From assembly GCA_017309145.1 (NCBI GenBank), contig JAFLDU010000007.1, positions 1 to 44,081 on the forward strand: DNA of 44,081 nucleotides, in the 5' to 3' direction. Under the pieces are notes generated by a model. That model was not told the DNA's origin, ran no database searches, and saw nothing but the letters and a program-made list of their open reading frames with translations. The DNA is from Zoogloea sp. GTDB taxonomy: Bacteria; Pseudomonadota; Gammaproteobacteria; Burkholderiales; Rhodocyclaceae. Position 1 is the first letter of the stretch. Each line of letters opens with the position of its first letter. Positions 1-8,041 of this stretch are shown here, in pieces. Position numbers and translations under genes: made by a program.

Positions 1-589
1 TGCGCACCGGGTCTTCACGGTAGCGTACGCGGGGGTCGCCGATCATGCGCAGGGTCTTCTGCTGCAGGTCGGCCACGCCGTGGTGGTAATCGACAATGGT
101 CTCGTCGCTGGGGTCGTAATACAGGGCATTGACCGTGAAGTCGCGACGGGTGGCGTCTTCTGCCATCGAGCCGAACACGTTGTCGCGCAGGACCCGGCCG
201 TGCTCGTCGGTTTCGGTGGATTCCGCATCCTGCATGGCACGGAAGGTGGAGACCTCGATGGTCTCCTGTCCGCTCATCACATGCACGATCTTGAAGCGGC
301 GGCCGATGATGCGGGAGCGTCGGAAGAGGGCGCGGACTTCTTCCGGGGTGGCGCTGGTGGCCACGTCGAAATCCTTGGGGGTCTGACCGACGATGATGTC
401 GCGGACTGCGCCTCCCACCACATAGGCCTTGTGGCCGGCTTCCTGCAGGGTCGCGCAGACCTTGTTGGCAGCGGGGGAGATCTGCTCCCGGCGCACGCCA
501 TGGCGGCTGACCGGGATGACTGCAGGTTCGAGAACTCGGTTGGCGGGTGCGGCGCGGCGGAATACCCGGCGCAGCAGTTTGCGGATCAT
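1..589 (-). CDS. pcnB: Poly(A) polymerase I, N-terminal part (cut by window edge)
   Basis: The reading frame starts at ATG 589 and runs leftward off the window without a stop, giving about 196 codons. It encodes a nucleotidyltransferase head: after a basic N-terminus (MIRKLLRR...) comes the GGAVRD motif and, about a dozen residues later, the metal-binding D-x-D in KDFDVAT, followed by the RRDFTVNALYYD element shared by poly(A) polymerases and CCA-adding enzymes. The long basic N-terminal extension and the SAT-x-EEVRALFRRSRIIGRRF stretch favour PcnB over Cca. PcnB adds 3' poly(A) tails that promote RNA decay. The catalytic head is present; the RNA-binding C-terminus lies outside the window. 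Family assignment is firm; the exact polymerase type is slightly less certain because the C-terminus is missing. Confidence 0.88.
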   Translation of the reverse strand, partial: MIRKLLRRVFRRAAPANRVLEPAVIPVSRHGVRREQISPAANKVCATLQEAGHKAYVVGGAVRDIIVGQTPKDFDVATSATPEEVRALFRRSRIIGRRFKIVHVMSGQETIEVSTFRAMQDAESTETDEHGRVLRDNVFGSMAEDATRRDFTVNALYYDPSDETIVDYHHGVADLQQKTLRMIGDPRVRYREDPVR

Positions 590-732
590 TGGTTGGGTTT
601 TGCCTGGTTTTTGGGTCAAGGGCGGAATGATAACCCATCGGGGGCCGTCGTTTGATTTCACGCGGTGTCCGGACGCTTTTCCCGGAGGGGGCGGATGCGC
701 GACAATATCCCTTTGTCCTTGCCCTGTTCCCC

Positions 733-1524
733 ATGCCCCGTTTCGCCGCCAACCTGTCCTTCCTGTTCCTCGACCGGCCTTTCCTGGACCGCTTCGCCGC
801 CGCCGCTGCGTGTGGGTTCAAGGCGGTGGAGTTCCATTTTCCCTATGACTTTCCGCCGGACGAGGTGGCCGCCGCTGCCCGTGAGGCAGGCGTGGCGGTG
901 GTCCTGTTCAATCTTCCGGCCGGCAATTGGGCGGCGGGGGAGCGGGGCATCGCCTGCCTGCCTGAACGCATCGGCGAGTTTCGGGATGGGGTCGCGAGGG
1001 CCGCGGCCTGGGCCGAGAAGCTGGAGTGTCCGCGGGTGAACTGCCTGGCCGGGCTGCGTCCGGAGGGCATCACCGAGGCGGTGCTGCGCGACACCCTGGT
1101 GGGCAACCTGCGCTTCGCCGCCGACCTGTTTGCCGGAGCGGGGCGGCAGGTGCTGCTCGAGCCGCTCAACTCCCGGGATACGCCACGCTTCTTCGTCGAT
1201 CGGACAGCCCCCGCCCTGGCCTTGCTGGACGATGCAGGCCGATCCAACCTGTTCCTGCAGTACGACATCTACCATGCCCAGGTGATGGAGGGGGATCTGG
1301 CCCTCACCCTGATGCGCAACCTGCCCTGGGTGGGGCATATCCAGCTGGCCGACAACCCCGGGCGTCATGAACCAGGCACCGGGGAAATCAACTTTCCCTT
1401 CCTGTTCGCGCATCTGGATGCCATCGGCTACCAGGGCTGGGTGGGCTGTGAGTACGTGCCGACCGGCCGCAGCGAGGACAGCTTTGGGTGGCTGAGTACC
1501 CATGCCCAGGGGGTGGGCGGGTGA
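733..1524 (+). CDS. hyi: Hydroxypyruvate isomerase
   Basis: A 263-residue TIM-barrel protein of the xylose isomerase-like family. It would interconvert hydroxypyruvate and tartronate semialdehyde in glyoxylate metabolism. Characteristic stretches are the N-terminal MPRFAANLSFLF, the metal-site region LLEPLNSRDTPRFF, the QYDIYHAQVMEGD segment, GHIQLADNPGRHEPGTGEIN, and the terminal GWVGCEYVP. The frame is open from 652, but the start at 733 is chosen because MPRFAANLSFLF is the normal family N-terminus and gives the usual length of about 260. The glycolate oxidase genes follow 186 bases downstream on the same strand, which fits a glyoxylate role. No glyoxylate carboligase or tartronate semialdehyde reductase gene is in the window. 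Confidence 0.88.
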   Translation: MPRFAANLSFLFLDRPFLDRFAAAAACGFKAVEFHFPYDFPPDEVAAAAREAGVAVVLFNLPAGNWAAGERGIACLPERIGEFRDGVARAAAWAEKLECPRVNCLAGLRPEGITEAVLRDTLVGNLRFAADLFAGAGRQVLLEPLNSRDTPRFFVDRTAPALALLDDAGRSNLFLQYDIYHAQVMEGDLALTLMRNLPWVGHIQLADNPGRHEPGTGEINFPFLFAHLDAIGYQGWVGCEYVPTGRSEDSFGWLSTHAQGVGG

Positions 1525-1710
1525 TGACCGGCGTGCCCCTGCCGTGCTCGGCGCTTTCTTGCGCGGGCCGCTTGGCATCCTCCGGGACGCTCTTCTAGAC
1601 TGGTGACGCGCCGGGTGGGCCGGCAGATCAAGGACTCAGCCCCGTCCTTTGCGTCAGCGGACCGCCGTCCAGTGCGGCTGGCGACAGCACCCAAGGGGCA
1701 AGCAGGAGAC

Positions 1711-3231
1711 ATGAGCATGGCGGACAGGTTCGAGGAGCCGGCCTTCGGAGCGGTGGAGCGGGATTTCTCGCAGGTGGACAAGGCGCGCCTGGTGCAGGCC
1801 CTGTCACGGGTCCTGGCGCCAGCCAGCCTGCTGCACGACCCGGAAGACCTGCGGCCCTATGAATGTGACGGCATGGCGGCGCTGCGCCAGCTGCCGCTGG
1901 TGGTGGTATTGCCCGATACCGAGGCGCAGGTGGTTGAAATCCTGAAGATCTGCGCCGCCCAGCAGGTGCCGGTGGTGGCCCGCGGTGCCGGAACGGGTCT
2001 CTCGGGGGGCGCCCAGCCCCACCGCTTCGGCGTGGTGCTGTCCCTGGCGCGCTTCGGCAAGATCCTGGGCATCGATGCCCACGCCCGTCGCGCGGTGGTT
2101 CAGCCGGGTGTGCGCAACCTCGCCATTTCGGAGGCGGCGGCGCCCTTCGGCTTGTATTACGCCCCTGATCCTTCGTCCCAGATCGCCTGCACCATCGGCG
2201 GCAATGTGGCGGAAAACTCCGGTGGGGTGCACTGTCTCAAGTACGGGCTCACCATTCACAATCTGCTGAAGGTCCGCGGCGTCACCATCCAGGGTGAGAT
2301 CGTCGAGTTCGGCAGCCTGGCCCTGGATGCTCCCGGCTACGACCTGCTGCCCCTGGTGACGGGCTCGGAAGGGATGCTGGCGGTGGTCACCGAGGTCACG
2401 GTCAAGCTCACCCCCAAGCCCCAGCTGGCTCAGTGCGTGCTGGCCGCCTTTGACGATGTGGTCAAGGCGGGAGACGCTGTTGCCGCCATCATCGCGGCCG
2501 GCATCATCCCGGCCGGGCTGGAGATGATGGACCAGCCCGCGACGGCGGCGGTGGAGGAGTTCGTCAGGGCAGGCTATCCGCTGGGGGCCGAGGCCATTCT
2601 GTTGTGCGAGTCCGACGGTACGCCGGAGGAGGTGGCCGAGGAGATCGGCCGGGTCAGGGCGATCCTGGCGCAGAGCGGCGCCACCGAGATCCGTGTGTCC
2701 CGCGACGAGGCCGAGCGCCTGCGCTTCTGGGCCGGGCGCAAGGCGGCCTTCCCGGCGGCGGGGCGGATCTCGCCGGATTACTACTGCATGGACGGCACGA
2801 TTCCGCGCAAGCGCCTGGGAGAAATGCTCAGGGCCATCCAGGAGATGGAGAGGAAGTACGCCATGCGTTGCATCAATGTTTTTCACGCTGGCGACGGCAA
2901 TCTCCATCCGCTGATCCTCTTCGACGCCAACAAGCCGGGCGACCAGCATACCGCCGAGGCCTTCGGGGCCGAGATCCTGGAGCTGTCGGTGGCCCTGGGC
3001 GGCACCATCACCGGCGAGCACGGTGTCGGCATCGAGAAGATCAACCAGATGTGCAGCCAGTTTGCGACGCCCGAGATCAAGGCCTTCCACCGGGTCAAGG
3101 CGGCTTTCGACCCCGCCGGACTGCTCAACCCTGGCAAGGCCATCCCGACTCTCAACCGCTGCGCCGAGTATGGACGGGAGCGAATGGGGCGGAGCTCGCC
3201 CCAGGCTCACCCGGACCTGCCCCGTTTCTGA
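1711..3231 (+). CDS. glcD: Glycolate oxidase subunit GlcD (FAD-linked oxidase)
   Basis: A 506-residue flavoprotein, close to the roughly 500 of the family. It carries the FAD-binding type 4 fold, with the nucleotide loop GAGTGLSGG at about residues 92-100 and GGNVAENSGGVHCLKYG further on. The C-terminal FAD-oxidase domain contains NVFHAGDGNLHPL and GEHGVGIEK. GlcD is the catalytic subunit that oxidises glycolate (and D-lactate) to glyoxylate and passes electrons to GlcF. The start at 1711 is chosen because AGGAG sits at 1703-1707; the frame is open back to 1603 but that part is not family-like. The stop codon overlaps the ATG of a small ORF (TGATG at 3229-3233), suggesting translational coupling. 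Confidence 0.93.
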   Translation: MSMADRFEEPAFGAVERDFSQVDKARLVQALSRVLAPASLLHDPEDLRPYECDGMAALRQLPLVVVLPDTEAQVVEILKICAAQQVPVVARGAGTGLSGGAQPHRFGVVLSLARFGKILGIDAHARRAVVQPGVRNLAISEAAAPFGLYYAPDPSSQIACTIGGNVAENSGGVHCLKYGLTIHNLLKVRGVTIQGEIVEFGSLALDAPGYDLLPLVTGSEGMLAVVTEVTVKLTPKPQLAQCVLAAFDDVVKAGDAVAAIIAAGIIPAGLEMMDQPATAAVEEFVRAGYPLGAEAILLCESDGTPEEVAEEIGRVRAILAQSGATEIRVSRDEAERLRFWAGRKAAFPAAGRISPDYYCMDGTIPRKRLGEMLRAIQEMERKYAMRCINVFHAGDGNLHPLILFDANKPGDQHTAEAFGAEILELSVALGGTITGEHGVGIEKINQMCSQFATPEIKAFHRVKAAFDPAGLLNPGKAIPTLNRCAEYGRERMGRSSPQAHPDLPRF

Positions 3232-3401
3232 TGGACGGGCTGTCGGAGGGCTGGTTGCAGTTCCTGTTCGTGGCAGTGCCCGTGCTGTCCTTGGTGGGAA
3301 CCTGGATGGGCCTGCGTACCGCGGGTCGATTGGCGGAGCGCAGGCGGCCCCGGGCTGCCGACGAGCCGGAAGGGAAGAATGATGGAGACAGCAATGGATG
3401 A
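3231..3401 (+). CDS. Small predicted membrane protein within the glc operon
   Basis: A 56-residue ORF whose ATG overlaps the glcD stop and whose end overlaps the first 23 bases of glcE. It has one hydrophobic span (LQFLFVAVPVLSLVGTWMGL, about residues 9-28), then a strongly basic stretch (AGRLAERRRPR) and a charged tail. By the positive-inside rule the C-terminus would be cytoplasmic. I do not recognise a family. Position and coupling suggest it is translated with the glycolate oxidase subunits and could anchor or assemble them at the membrane, but this is inference. Alternatively it is a fortuitous frame in the 147-base glcD-glcE gap; the tight overlaps at both ends argue against that. Confidence 0.5.
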   Translation: MDGLSEGWLQFLFVAVPVLSLVGTWMGLRTAGRLAERRRPRAADEPEGKNDGDSNG

Positions 3402-4461
3402 ACTGATCCAGGCGTGGAGCGAGCGGGTGCGCGAGGTCGCGGCCCGCGGCGGGCAGCTCCGCATCCGCGGTGGCGGCAGCAAGGATTTCTATGGCCGGGA
3501 GCCGATTGGCGAACTGCTCGAGACCGGAGCCTGCCGGGGCATCGTCAATTACGAACCGAGCGAACTGGTCGTCACCGTCAGGGCGGGTACGCCCTTGGCT
3601 GAGCTGGAGGGCGCGCTGGCGGAGCAGGGCCAGATGCTGGCCTTCGAGCCTCCCCGGTTCGCAGCCGGCTCTACCGTGGGCGGCTGTGTCGCCGCCGGGC
3701 TGGCGGGGCCCCGGCGGGCTGCGGTCGGCGGTGTGCGCGATTTCGTGCTGGGGGCGCGTCTCATCGATGGCCGGGGCGATGTCCTGCGCTTCGGTGGGGA
3801 GGTGATGAAGAACGTGGCTGGCTACGACGTATCGCGGGCCCTGGCGGGAAGCCTCGGGACGCTGGGCCTGATCGTAGAGCTTTCACTGAAGGTGCTGCCG
3901 CGGCCGGTGGCCGAGGCCACGCTCCGTTTCGAGGCCGACGACGAGGCGGATGCGCTGCACCGGCTCAATGCGTGGGCCGGGCAGCCGCTGCCGATTTCTG
4001 CGTCGGCCTGGCGTAGGAGGGGGCTGTACCTGCGCCTGTCGGGCGCATCGGCTGCTGTCGAGGCCGCGCAGGCGAGACTGGGCGGCGAGGGCGTGGATGC
4101 TGCGGAGGCGGCGGCGCTGTGGGCTGGGCTGCGGGATCACACCGACACCTTCTTTTCGGGCTCCACCCCCTTGTGGCGTCTGTCGCTGCCAAGTGATGCC
4201 CTGGCGTTGGCGCTCGATGGAGAGCAACTGGTGGAGTGGGGCGGAGCCCAGCGCTGGCTGCGCAGTGAGCAGCCGGTGGCGGACATCCGGCGGCGTGTCG
4301 AATCCCTGGGGGGGCATGCCACCCTGTTCCGCCACGGAGACCGCCAGGGATCGTGCTTCCATCCTTTGTCAGAGGCCATGATGAGGCTGCAGCGAAATCT
4401 GAAGAATGCGTTCGATCCGGCTGGGGTGTTCAACCCGGGGCGACTCTACGAGGGCCTTTGA
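3379..4461 (+). CDS. glcE: Glycolate oxidase subunit GlcE (FAD-binding)
   Basis: A 360-residue FAD-binding type 4 protein, near the usual 350. It has the GGGSKDFYG motif near residue 30, the ELVVTVRAGTPLAELE strand, a second FAD-contact region GSTVGGCVAAGLAGPRRAAVGGVRDFVLG, and MKNVAGYDVSRALAGSLGTLG. The C-terminus ends FDPAGVFNPGRLY as in GlcD/GlcE proteins. Three in-frame ATGs (3379, 3382, 3394) are possible; AGGGA at 3371-3375 fits 3382 about as well as 3379. It forms the membrane-associated glycolate oxidase with GlcD and GlcF. The next gene starts 3 bases after the stop. Confidence 0.92.
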   Translation: MMETAMDELIQAWSERVREVAARGGQLRIRGGGSKDFYGREPIGELLETGACRGIVNYEPSELVVTVRAGTPLAELEGALAEQGQMLAFEPPRFAAGSTVGGCVAAGLAGPRRAAVGGVRDFVLGARLIDGRGDVLRFGGEVMKNVAGYDVSRALAGSLGTLGLIVELSLKVLPRPVAEATLRFEADDEADALHRLNAWAGQPLPISASAWRRRGLYLRLSGASAAVEAAQARLGGEGVDAAEAAALWAGLRDHTDTFFSGSTPLWRLSLPSDALALALDGEQLVEWGGAQRWLRSEQPVADIRRRVESLGGHATLFRHGDRQGSCFHPLSEAMMRLQRNLKNAFDPAGVFNPGRLYEGL

Positions 4462-4464
4462 ATC

Positions 4465-5724
4465 ATGCAGACCAATCTGGCCGGCTTCATCAAGGATACG
4501 CCCGAAGGTCGTGAGGCCGAGGCGATCCTGCGCAAATGCGTGCATTGCGGTTTCTGTACGGCGACCTGCCCGACCTATCAGCTCCTCGGCGACGAACTGG
4601 ATGGTCCACGGGGCCGCATCTATCTGATCAAGCAGGTGCTGGAGGGCCAGCGGGCCACCGTGAAGACCCGTCTGCACCTGGACCGCTGCCTCACCTGCCG
4701 CGCCTGCGAGACGACCTGTCCGTCGGGGGTGGAGTATGGCCGCCTGGCGGACATCGGGCGGCATGTGGTCGAGCAGCAGGTTCCGCGCACCGGCAGTGAT
4801 CGTGTGCTGCGCGGCGCCCTGAGGGAGTTCGTGCCGAGGCCCGGTCTGTTCGGCACGGCGCTCGGGCTGGGGCGGGCCTTCAAGCCGCTGCTGCCGCGCG
4901 TGCTGTCGGCCAAGGTGTCGCCCGGACGTGCGGCGGGTGTCTGGCCGGCACCGAGGCATGACCGTCGGATGCTGGTGCTGGCGGGTTGCGTGCAGCCGGC
5001 CATGCGTCCATCCATCAATGCGGCCACGGCCCGGGTGCTGGACGCCTTGGGCATCTCCCTGATCGAGGCGGCTGGGGCGGGCTGTTGCGGTGCTGTGCGC
5101 TTCCACCTTCAGGATCACGATGGGGGGCGGGCCGATGCCCGCCGCAACATCGACGCCTGGTGGCCGGACATCGAGGCAGGGCGGGTCGAGGCGATCGTGG
5201 TCACGGCTTCGGGCTGCGGCGTTCAAGTCAAGGACTACGCCCACCTCCTCAAGGAGGATCCGGCCTACGCCGCCAAGGCCGCCCGGGTCACCGCGCTAGC
5301 CCGGGACCCGGCGGAGGTCGTGCTGGCCGAGGCGGAGTCGCTCAAGGCCCTGCTGGCAGCCAACGCTGGAGGGAGGGCGCGCCAGCGCATCGCCTTTCAG
5401 TCACCCTGCAGCCTGCAGCATGGCCAGCGGATCCGGGGTGTGGTGGAAGGCTTGCTGCAGGCGGCCGGCTACGAGCTGATGCCGGTGGCGGATGCGCATT
5501 TATGCTGTGGGTCTGCGGGTACGTACTCAATACTGCAGCCGGAACTGTCGGGTAGGCTCAAGGCCAACAAGCTGGCAGCCCTGGCGGCCCATGGGGCTGA
5601 GCGCATCGCCTCCGCGAATATAGGTTGCATCGAGCATTTGAGTGGCGGTACCGTTGTACCCATTCAGCATTGGATTGAGCTGATCGATGAAAAAATCACG
5701 GACGACCACCGAAAGTCAGGGTGA
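4465..5724 (+). CDS. glcF: Glycolate oxidase iron-sulfur subunit GlcF
   Basis: A 419-residue protein with two [4Fe-4S] ferredoxin motifs, CVHCGFCTATCP (Cys 25, 28, 31, 35) and CLTCRACETTCP (Cys 75, 78, 81, 85). Two cysteine-rich CCG-type domains follow, with GAGCCGAVRFH in the first and HLCCGSAGTYS in the second. This is the layout of GlcF, which takes electrons from the flavin subunits and passes them to the quinone pool. The start lies 3 bases after glcE. It is the last gene of the glc block; no glycolate permease or malate synthase G follows. Confidence 0.94.
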   Translation: MQTNLAGFIKDTPEGREAEAILRKCVHCGFCTATCPTYQLLGDELDGPRGRIYLIKQVLEGQRATVKTRLHLDRCLTCRACETTCPSGVEYGRLADIGRHVVEQQVPRTGSDRVLRGALREFVPRPGLFGTALGLGRAFKPLLPRVLSAKVSPGRAAGVWPAPRHDRRMLVLAGCVQPAMRPSINAATARVLDALGISLIEAAGAGCCGAVRFHLQDHDGGRADARRNIDAWWPDIEAGRVEAIVVTASGCGVQVKDYAHLLKEDPAYAAKAARVTALARDPAEVVLAEAESLKALLAANAGGRARQRIAFQSPCSLQHGQRIRGVVEGLLQAAGYELMPVADAHLCCGSAGTYSILQPELSGRLKANKLAALAAHGAERIASANIGCIEHLSGGTVVPIQHWIELIDEKITDDHRKSG

Positions 5725-5854
5725 ATGTACCGCTTCAGTTTATTTAACAAGTTAAACTTGTTGAATGCCGAAAGCTGTCGGCCTTTGTGCTTGACAGGGT
5801 TGCGTCCGATACAACCCTTGAGATAAGGATTTCCGGGCAGGCATTCTCCGCGAG
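5725..5854. other. AT-rich intergenic stretch before the PP2C gene
   Basis: This gap is visibly more AT-rich than its surroundings in its first half and holds the palindrome described separately. Downstream of the palindrome there is a poor sigma-70-like pair, TTGTGC then GATACA with a 17-base spacer (about 5786-5814), matching consensus at only three of six positions each. I see no rho-independent terminator after glcF. Confidence 0.35.
5746..5762. promoter_or_regulatory. Perfect 17-bp palindrome, candidate operator
   Basis: AACAAGTT-A-AACTTGTT is a perfect 8-bp inverted repeat around one central base. It lies 22 bases after the glcF stop and about 90 bases before the PP2C start. There is no following T-tract, so it is not an intrinsic terminator. 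The size and symmetry fit a binding site for a dimeric regulator; the identity of that regulator cannot be read from the sequence. Confidence 0.4.
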
Positions 5855-6724
5855 ATGCGGAAGATATGCCGGCCAGCATGGCCTATGCTGAACCCCACTC
5901 TGACCTCCCTGACTGCGCCTGACACCGCGACGCCGAAGAAGCGCTACCAAGCCGAAGCCTGCGTGGCCAAGCACACGGGCGATCGTACCGAACAGCAGGA
6001 TCGGGCCGCCGTGTTTGCGCACCCCAGTCGCAAGGGCACCCTCATGGCCGTGCTGGCGGATGGCATGGGGGGGCATTCCGGCGGCGCCATGGCCGCGGAG
6101 CAGGTCATCCTCAAGGCGCGCCAGAATTTCGAGGCTTTTGCTCCGGCTTCGGAGAGCGCGCCTGATCTGTTGCGCAGCATCATCGACGAAGCGCATATCG
6201 TCATCAAGCTCACCCGCTTCACCAGCGAGCAGGACCCGCACAGCACCGCCGTCGTCTTCATGATGCAGCCCGACCGGGCCGACTGGGCCCATTGCGGCGA
6301 TTCTCGCTTCTATCACTTCCGGTCCGGCCAGCTGGTCACGCGCAGCATTGATCACTCCCTGGTCGAGGAACTCGTGCGCAAGGGGCGTCTCGACGCGGAG
6401 AGTGCCCTGCGCCATCCCAACCGCAATGTGTTGTTGTCCTGCCTGGGCTCCGAGCGCGAGCCGCGGGTGGACATCGGGCATGCCTCGCCCCTGGTGGGCG
6501 GGGATGCCTTTCTGCTGTGTTCCGACGGTCTGTGGGCTTACATCGGGGAGGAAGAGGCGGGCCGGATCCTGGCCGAGAATTCCCCCCGGGAAGCCGCCTC
6601 CACCTTGATCGAACTCGCCCGTCAGCGTGCCCGGGGAGGCGGCGACAACATCTCGCTGGCCGTGGTCAAGCTGGTGGAGGTTCCAAGCAGGACCAAGTCG
6701 GACTTCCCGACGCTCGGCGCCTGA
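5855..6724 (+). CDS. PP2C-family serine/threonine protein phosphatase
   Basis: A protein of up to 289 residues with the metal-binding motifs of bacterial PP2C phosphatases: DRTEQQDRAAV (about residues 43-53), LADGMGGHSGG (68-77), HCGDSRFYHF, LLCSDGLW and GGGDNISLAV. The conserved aspartates of the two-metal centre are present, so it should be active. It would dephosphorylate Ser/Thr-phosphorylated proteins in the cytoplasm. There is no signal peptide or membrane span. The start is uncertain: ATG 5855 or ATG 5885, both with weak ribosome sites. No partner kinase lies next to it. An intrinsic terminator follows at 6787-6807. Confidence 0.88.
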   Translation: MRKICRPAWPMLNPTLTSLTAPDTATPKKRYQAEACVAKHTGDRTEQQDRAAVFAHPSRKGTLMAVLADGMGGHSGGAMAAEQVILKARQNFEAFAPASESAPDLLRSIIDEAHIVIKLTRFTSEQDPHSTAVVFMMQPDRADWAHCGDSRFYHFRSGQLVTRSIDHSLVEELVRKGRLDAESALRHPNRNVLLSCLGSEREPRVDIGHASPLVGGDAFLLCSDGLWAYIGEEEAGRILAENSPREAASTLIELARQRARGGGDNISLAVVKLVEVPSRTKSDFPTLGA

Positions 6725-6786
6725 ACCCTCCGGGCGGGGCGTTGCTGCCGCTGCCCACGCGCTGTGTCTTCGCTGTGCTTCCGAAG

Positions 6787-6807
6787 CGGCCCCTGTGGGG
6801 CCGTTTT
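6787..6807 (+). terminator. Rho-independent terminator after the PP2C gene
   Basis: A 7-bp perfect GC stem (CGGCCCC / GGGGCCG, loop TGT) is followed on the plus strand by TTTTCATTTT. It ends transcription of the PP2C gene and abuts the stop of the convergent corA gene. On the minus strand the stem is not followed by a T-tract, so corA is probably not terminated here. Confidence 0.75.
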
Positions 6808-7889
6808 CATTTTGTCTTCAGCCAGTTGCGGCGCCAGAAGGCGGCGGCCATGAGCCCTGCCGCGCCGGCCATCAGCCCCATGGCCAGGCGGAATCCGTCG
6901 GGGTCTTCCAGTATGGGCATATCCCGGAAGTTCATGCCGAAGATGCCGGCGATCAGGGTGGCCGGCATGAACAGGGTGGTCAGTACGGTGAGGATGCGTA
7001 CTTCGCTGTTCAACCGGTTGCTGACGCTGGAGAGGTAGATGTCGAGCAGGTCGGCGAGCAGGTCGCGCACGGACTCGAGGGATTCCAGCACATGCACCGT
7101 GTGATCGTAGATGTCCCTCAGGTAGAGGCGCGTATCGGGACTGAAGAAGCCGTTGTCCACCCGCGACATGTTGTTGAGCACTTCACGCAACGGCCAGATG
7201 GCGCGGCGCAAGGTCAGCGCCTCGTGCTTGACCCGGTTGATTTCCGCCAGCAGCGCCGGGTTGGGGCGGCTCAGGGCTTGCTCCTCCAGGTCCTCGGCCT
7301 CGTCCGTGAGGTGGTCGAGCATCACGAAGTAGCGGTCCACGAGGGTGTCGAGCAGGGCGTAGGCCAAATAGTCGGTGCCGTGGCTGCGCATGGCGCCGTT
7401 CTCGGCCCGCAAGCGTTCCCTGATCGCCTCGAAGGCGCCGGTGGGGCGTTCCTGGAAGGTCAGCACGAAGTTGCGACCGAGTACGATGCTGACCTGGTCC
7501 GAGTTCAGGCAGTGCCGTTCCTGATCGAAGTCGAAGCAGCGGACGACGATGTAGAGGTAGTCGGCGAACTCGTCGCTCTTCGGGCGCTGCTGGGTGTTGA
7601 GGATGTCTTCCTGGACCAGTGGGTGCAGCTTGAAGCGCCGGCCGATCTCGGCCATCACGGCCGGGTCATGCAGGCCATGTACGTTGAGCCACAGCTTCTC
7701 GCGCTGGGGCTGATACTGCCGGGAGGCCTCGAGGGAGTCGAAGTGGGTCTCGGTGATTCCACGTGCGTCGAACTCGATCAGGGTGATGCTGGGCTTGTCG
7801 GTCTTGATCTCGCCTACATGCACCAAGGTACCTGGGGGTAACCCCAACTTTCGGGTAAGTTGGGTTCGTTTCTTGCTAGACTTGCGCAT
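6807..7889 (-). CDS. corA: CorA-family magnesium/cobalt transporter
   Basis: A 360-residue protein with a large N-terminal cytoplasmic domain (about residues 1-290) and two C-terminal membrane segments. The signature GMN motif is at residues 318-320 (IAGIFGMNFRDMP), between TM1 (about 299-319) and TM2 (about 334-352), and the chain ends with basic residues (WRRNWLKTK) as in CorA. The family forms pentameric divalent cation channels in the inner membrane. The first residues are very basic (MRKSSKKRTQLTRK). Transcribed alone, divergent from pntAA. Confidence 0.9.
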   Translation of the reverse strand: MRKSSKKRTQLTRKLGLPPGTLVHVGEIKTDKPSITLIEFDARGITETHFDSLEASRQYQPQREKLWLNVHGLHDPAVMAEIGRRFKLHPLVQEDILNTQQRPKSDEFADYLYIVVRCFDFDQERHCLNSDQVSIVLGRNFVLTFQERPTGAFEAIRERLRAENGAMRSHGTDYLAYALLDTLVDRYFVMLDHLTDEAEDLEEQALSRPNPALLAEINRVKHEALTLRRAIWPLREVLNNMSRVDNGFFSPDTRLYLRDIYDHTVHVLESLESVRDLLADLLDIYLSSVSNRLNSEVRILTVLTTLFMPATLIAGIFGMNFRDMPILEDPDGFRLAMGLMAGAAGLMAAAFWRRNWLKTK

Positions 7890-8029
7890 CTTGTTTGGAA
7901 TATTCGGATCAATTGGCCGGATTTCAGCTCAGGATCGGGGCTTTTCCGGGGCAATTCCCGGCTGTTCCTGTCAGATAGTGTTACGTCGCTGAACCCCTCT
8001 CACGACGATAGCAGAATTCCACCTACTTA

Positions 8030-8036
8030 TAAGGAG
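8030..8036 (+). promoter_or_regulatory. Strong ribosome binding site of pntAA
   Basis: AAGGAGG lies just before ATG 8042 and is nearly fully complementary to the 16S anti-Shine-Dalgarno sequence. It fixes the pntAA start and suggests strong translation of the transhydrogenase operon. Confidence 0.75.
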
Positions 8037-8041
8037 GTTCC

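Noticed and set aside
80-655. A 191-codon plus-strand frame at the left edge
   Set aside because: It is antisense to pcnB, whose minus-strand translation has the GGAVRD and D-x-D motifs. The pcnB frame simply lacks a stop because it leaves the window.
5793-5818. TTGACA at about 5793 as a -35 box
   Set aside because: At the usual 16-18-base spacing no acceptable -10 box follows; GATACA lies only 11 bases away.
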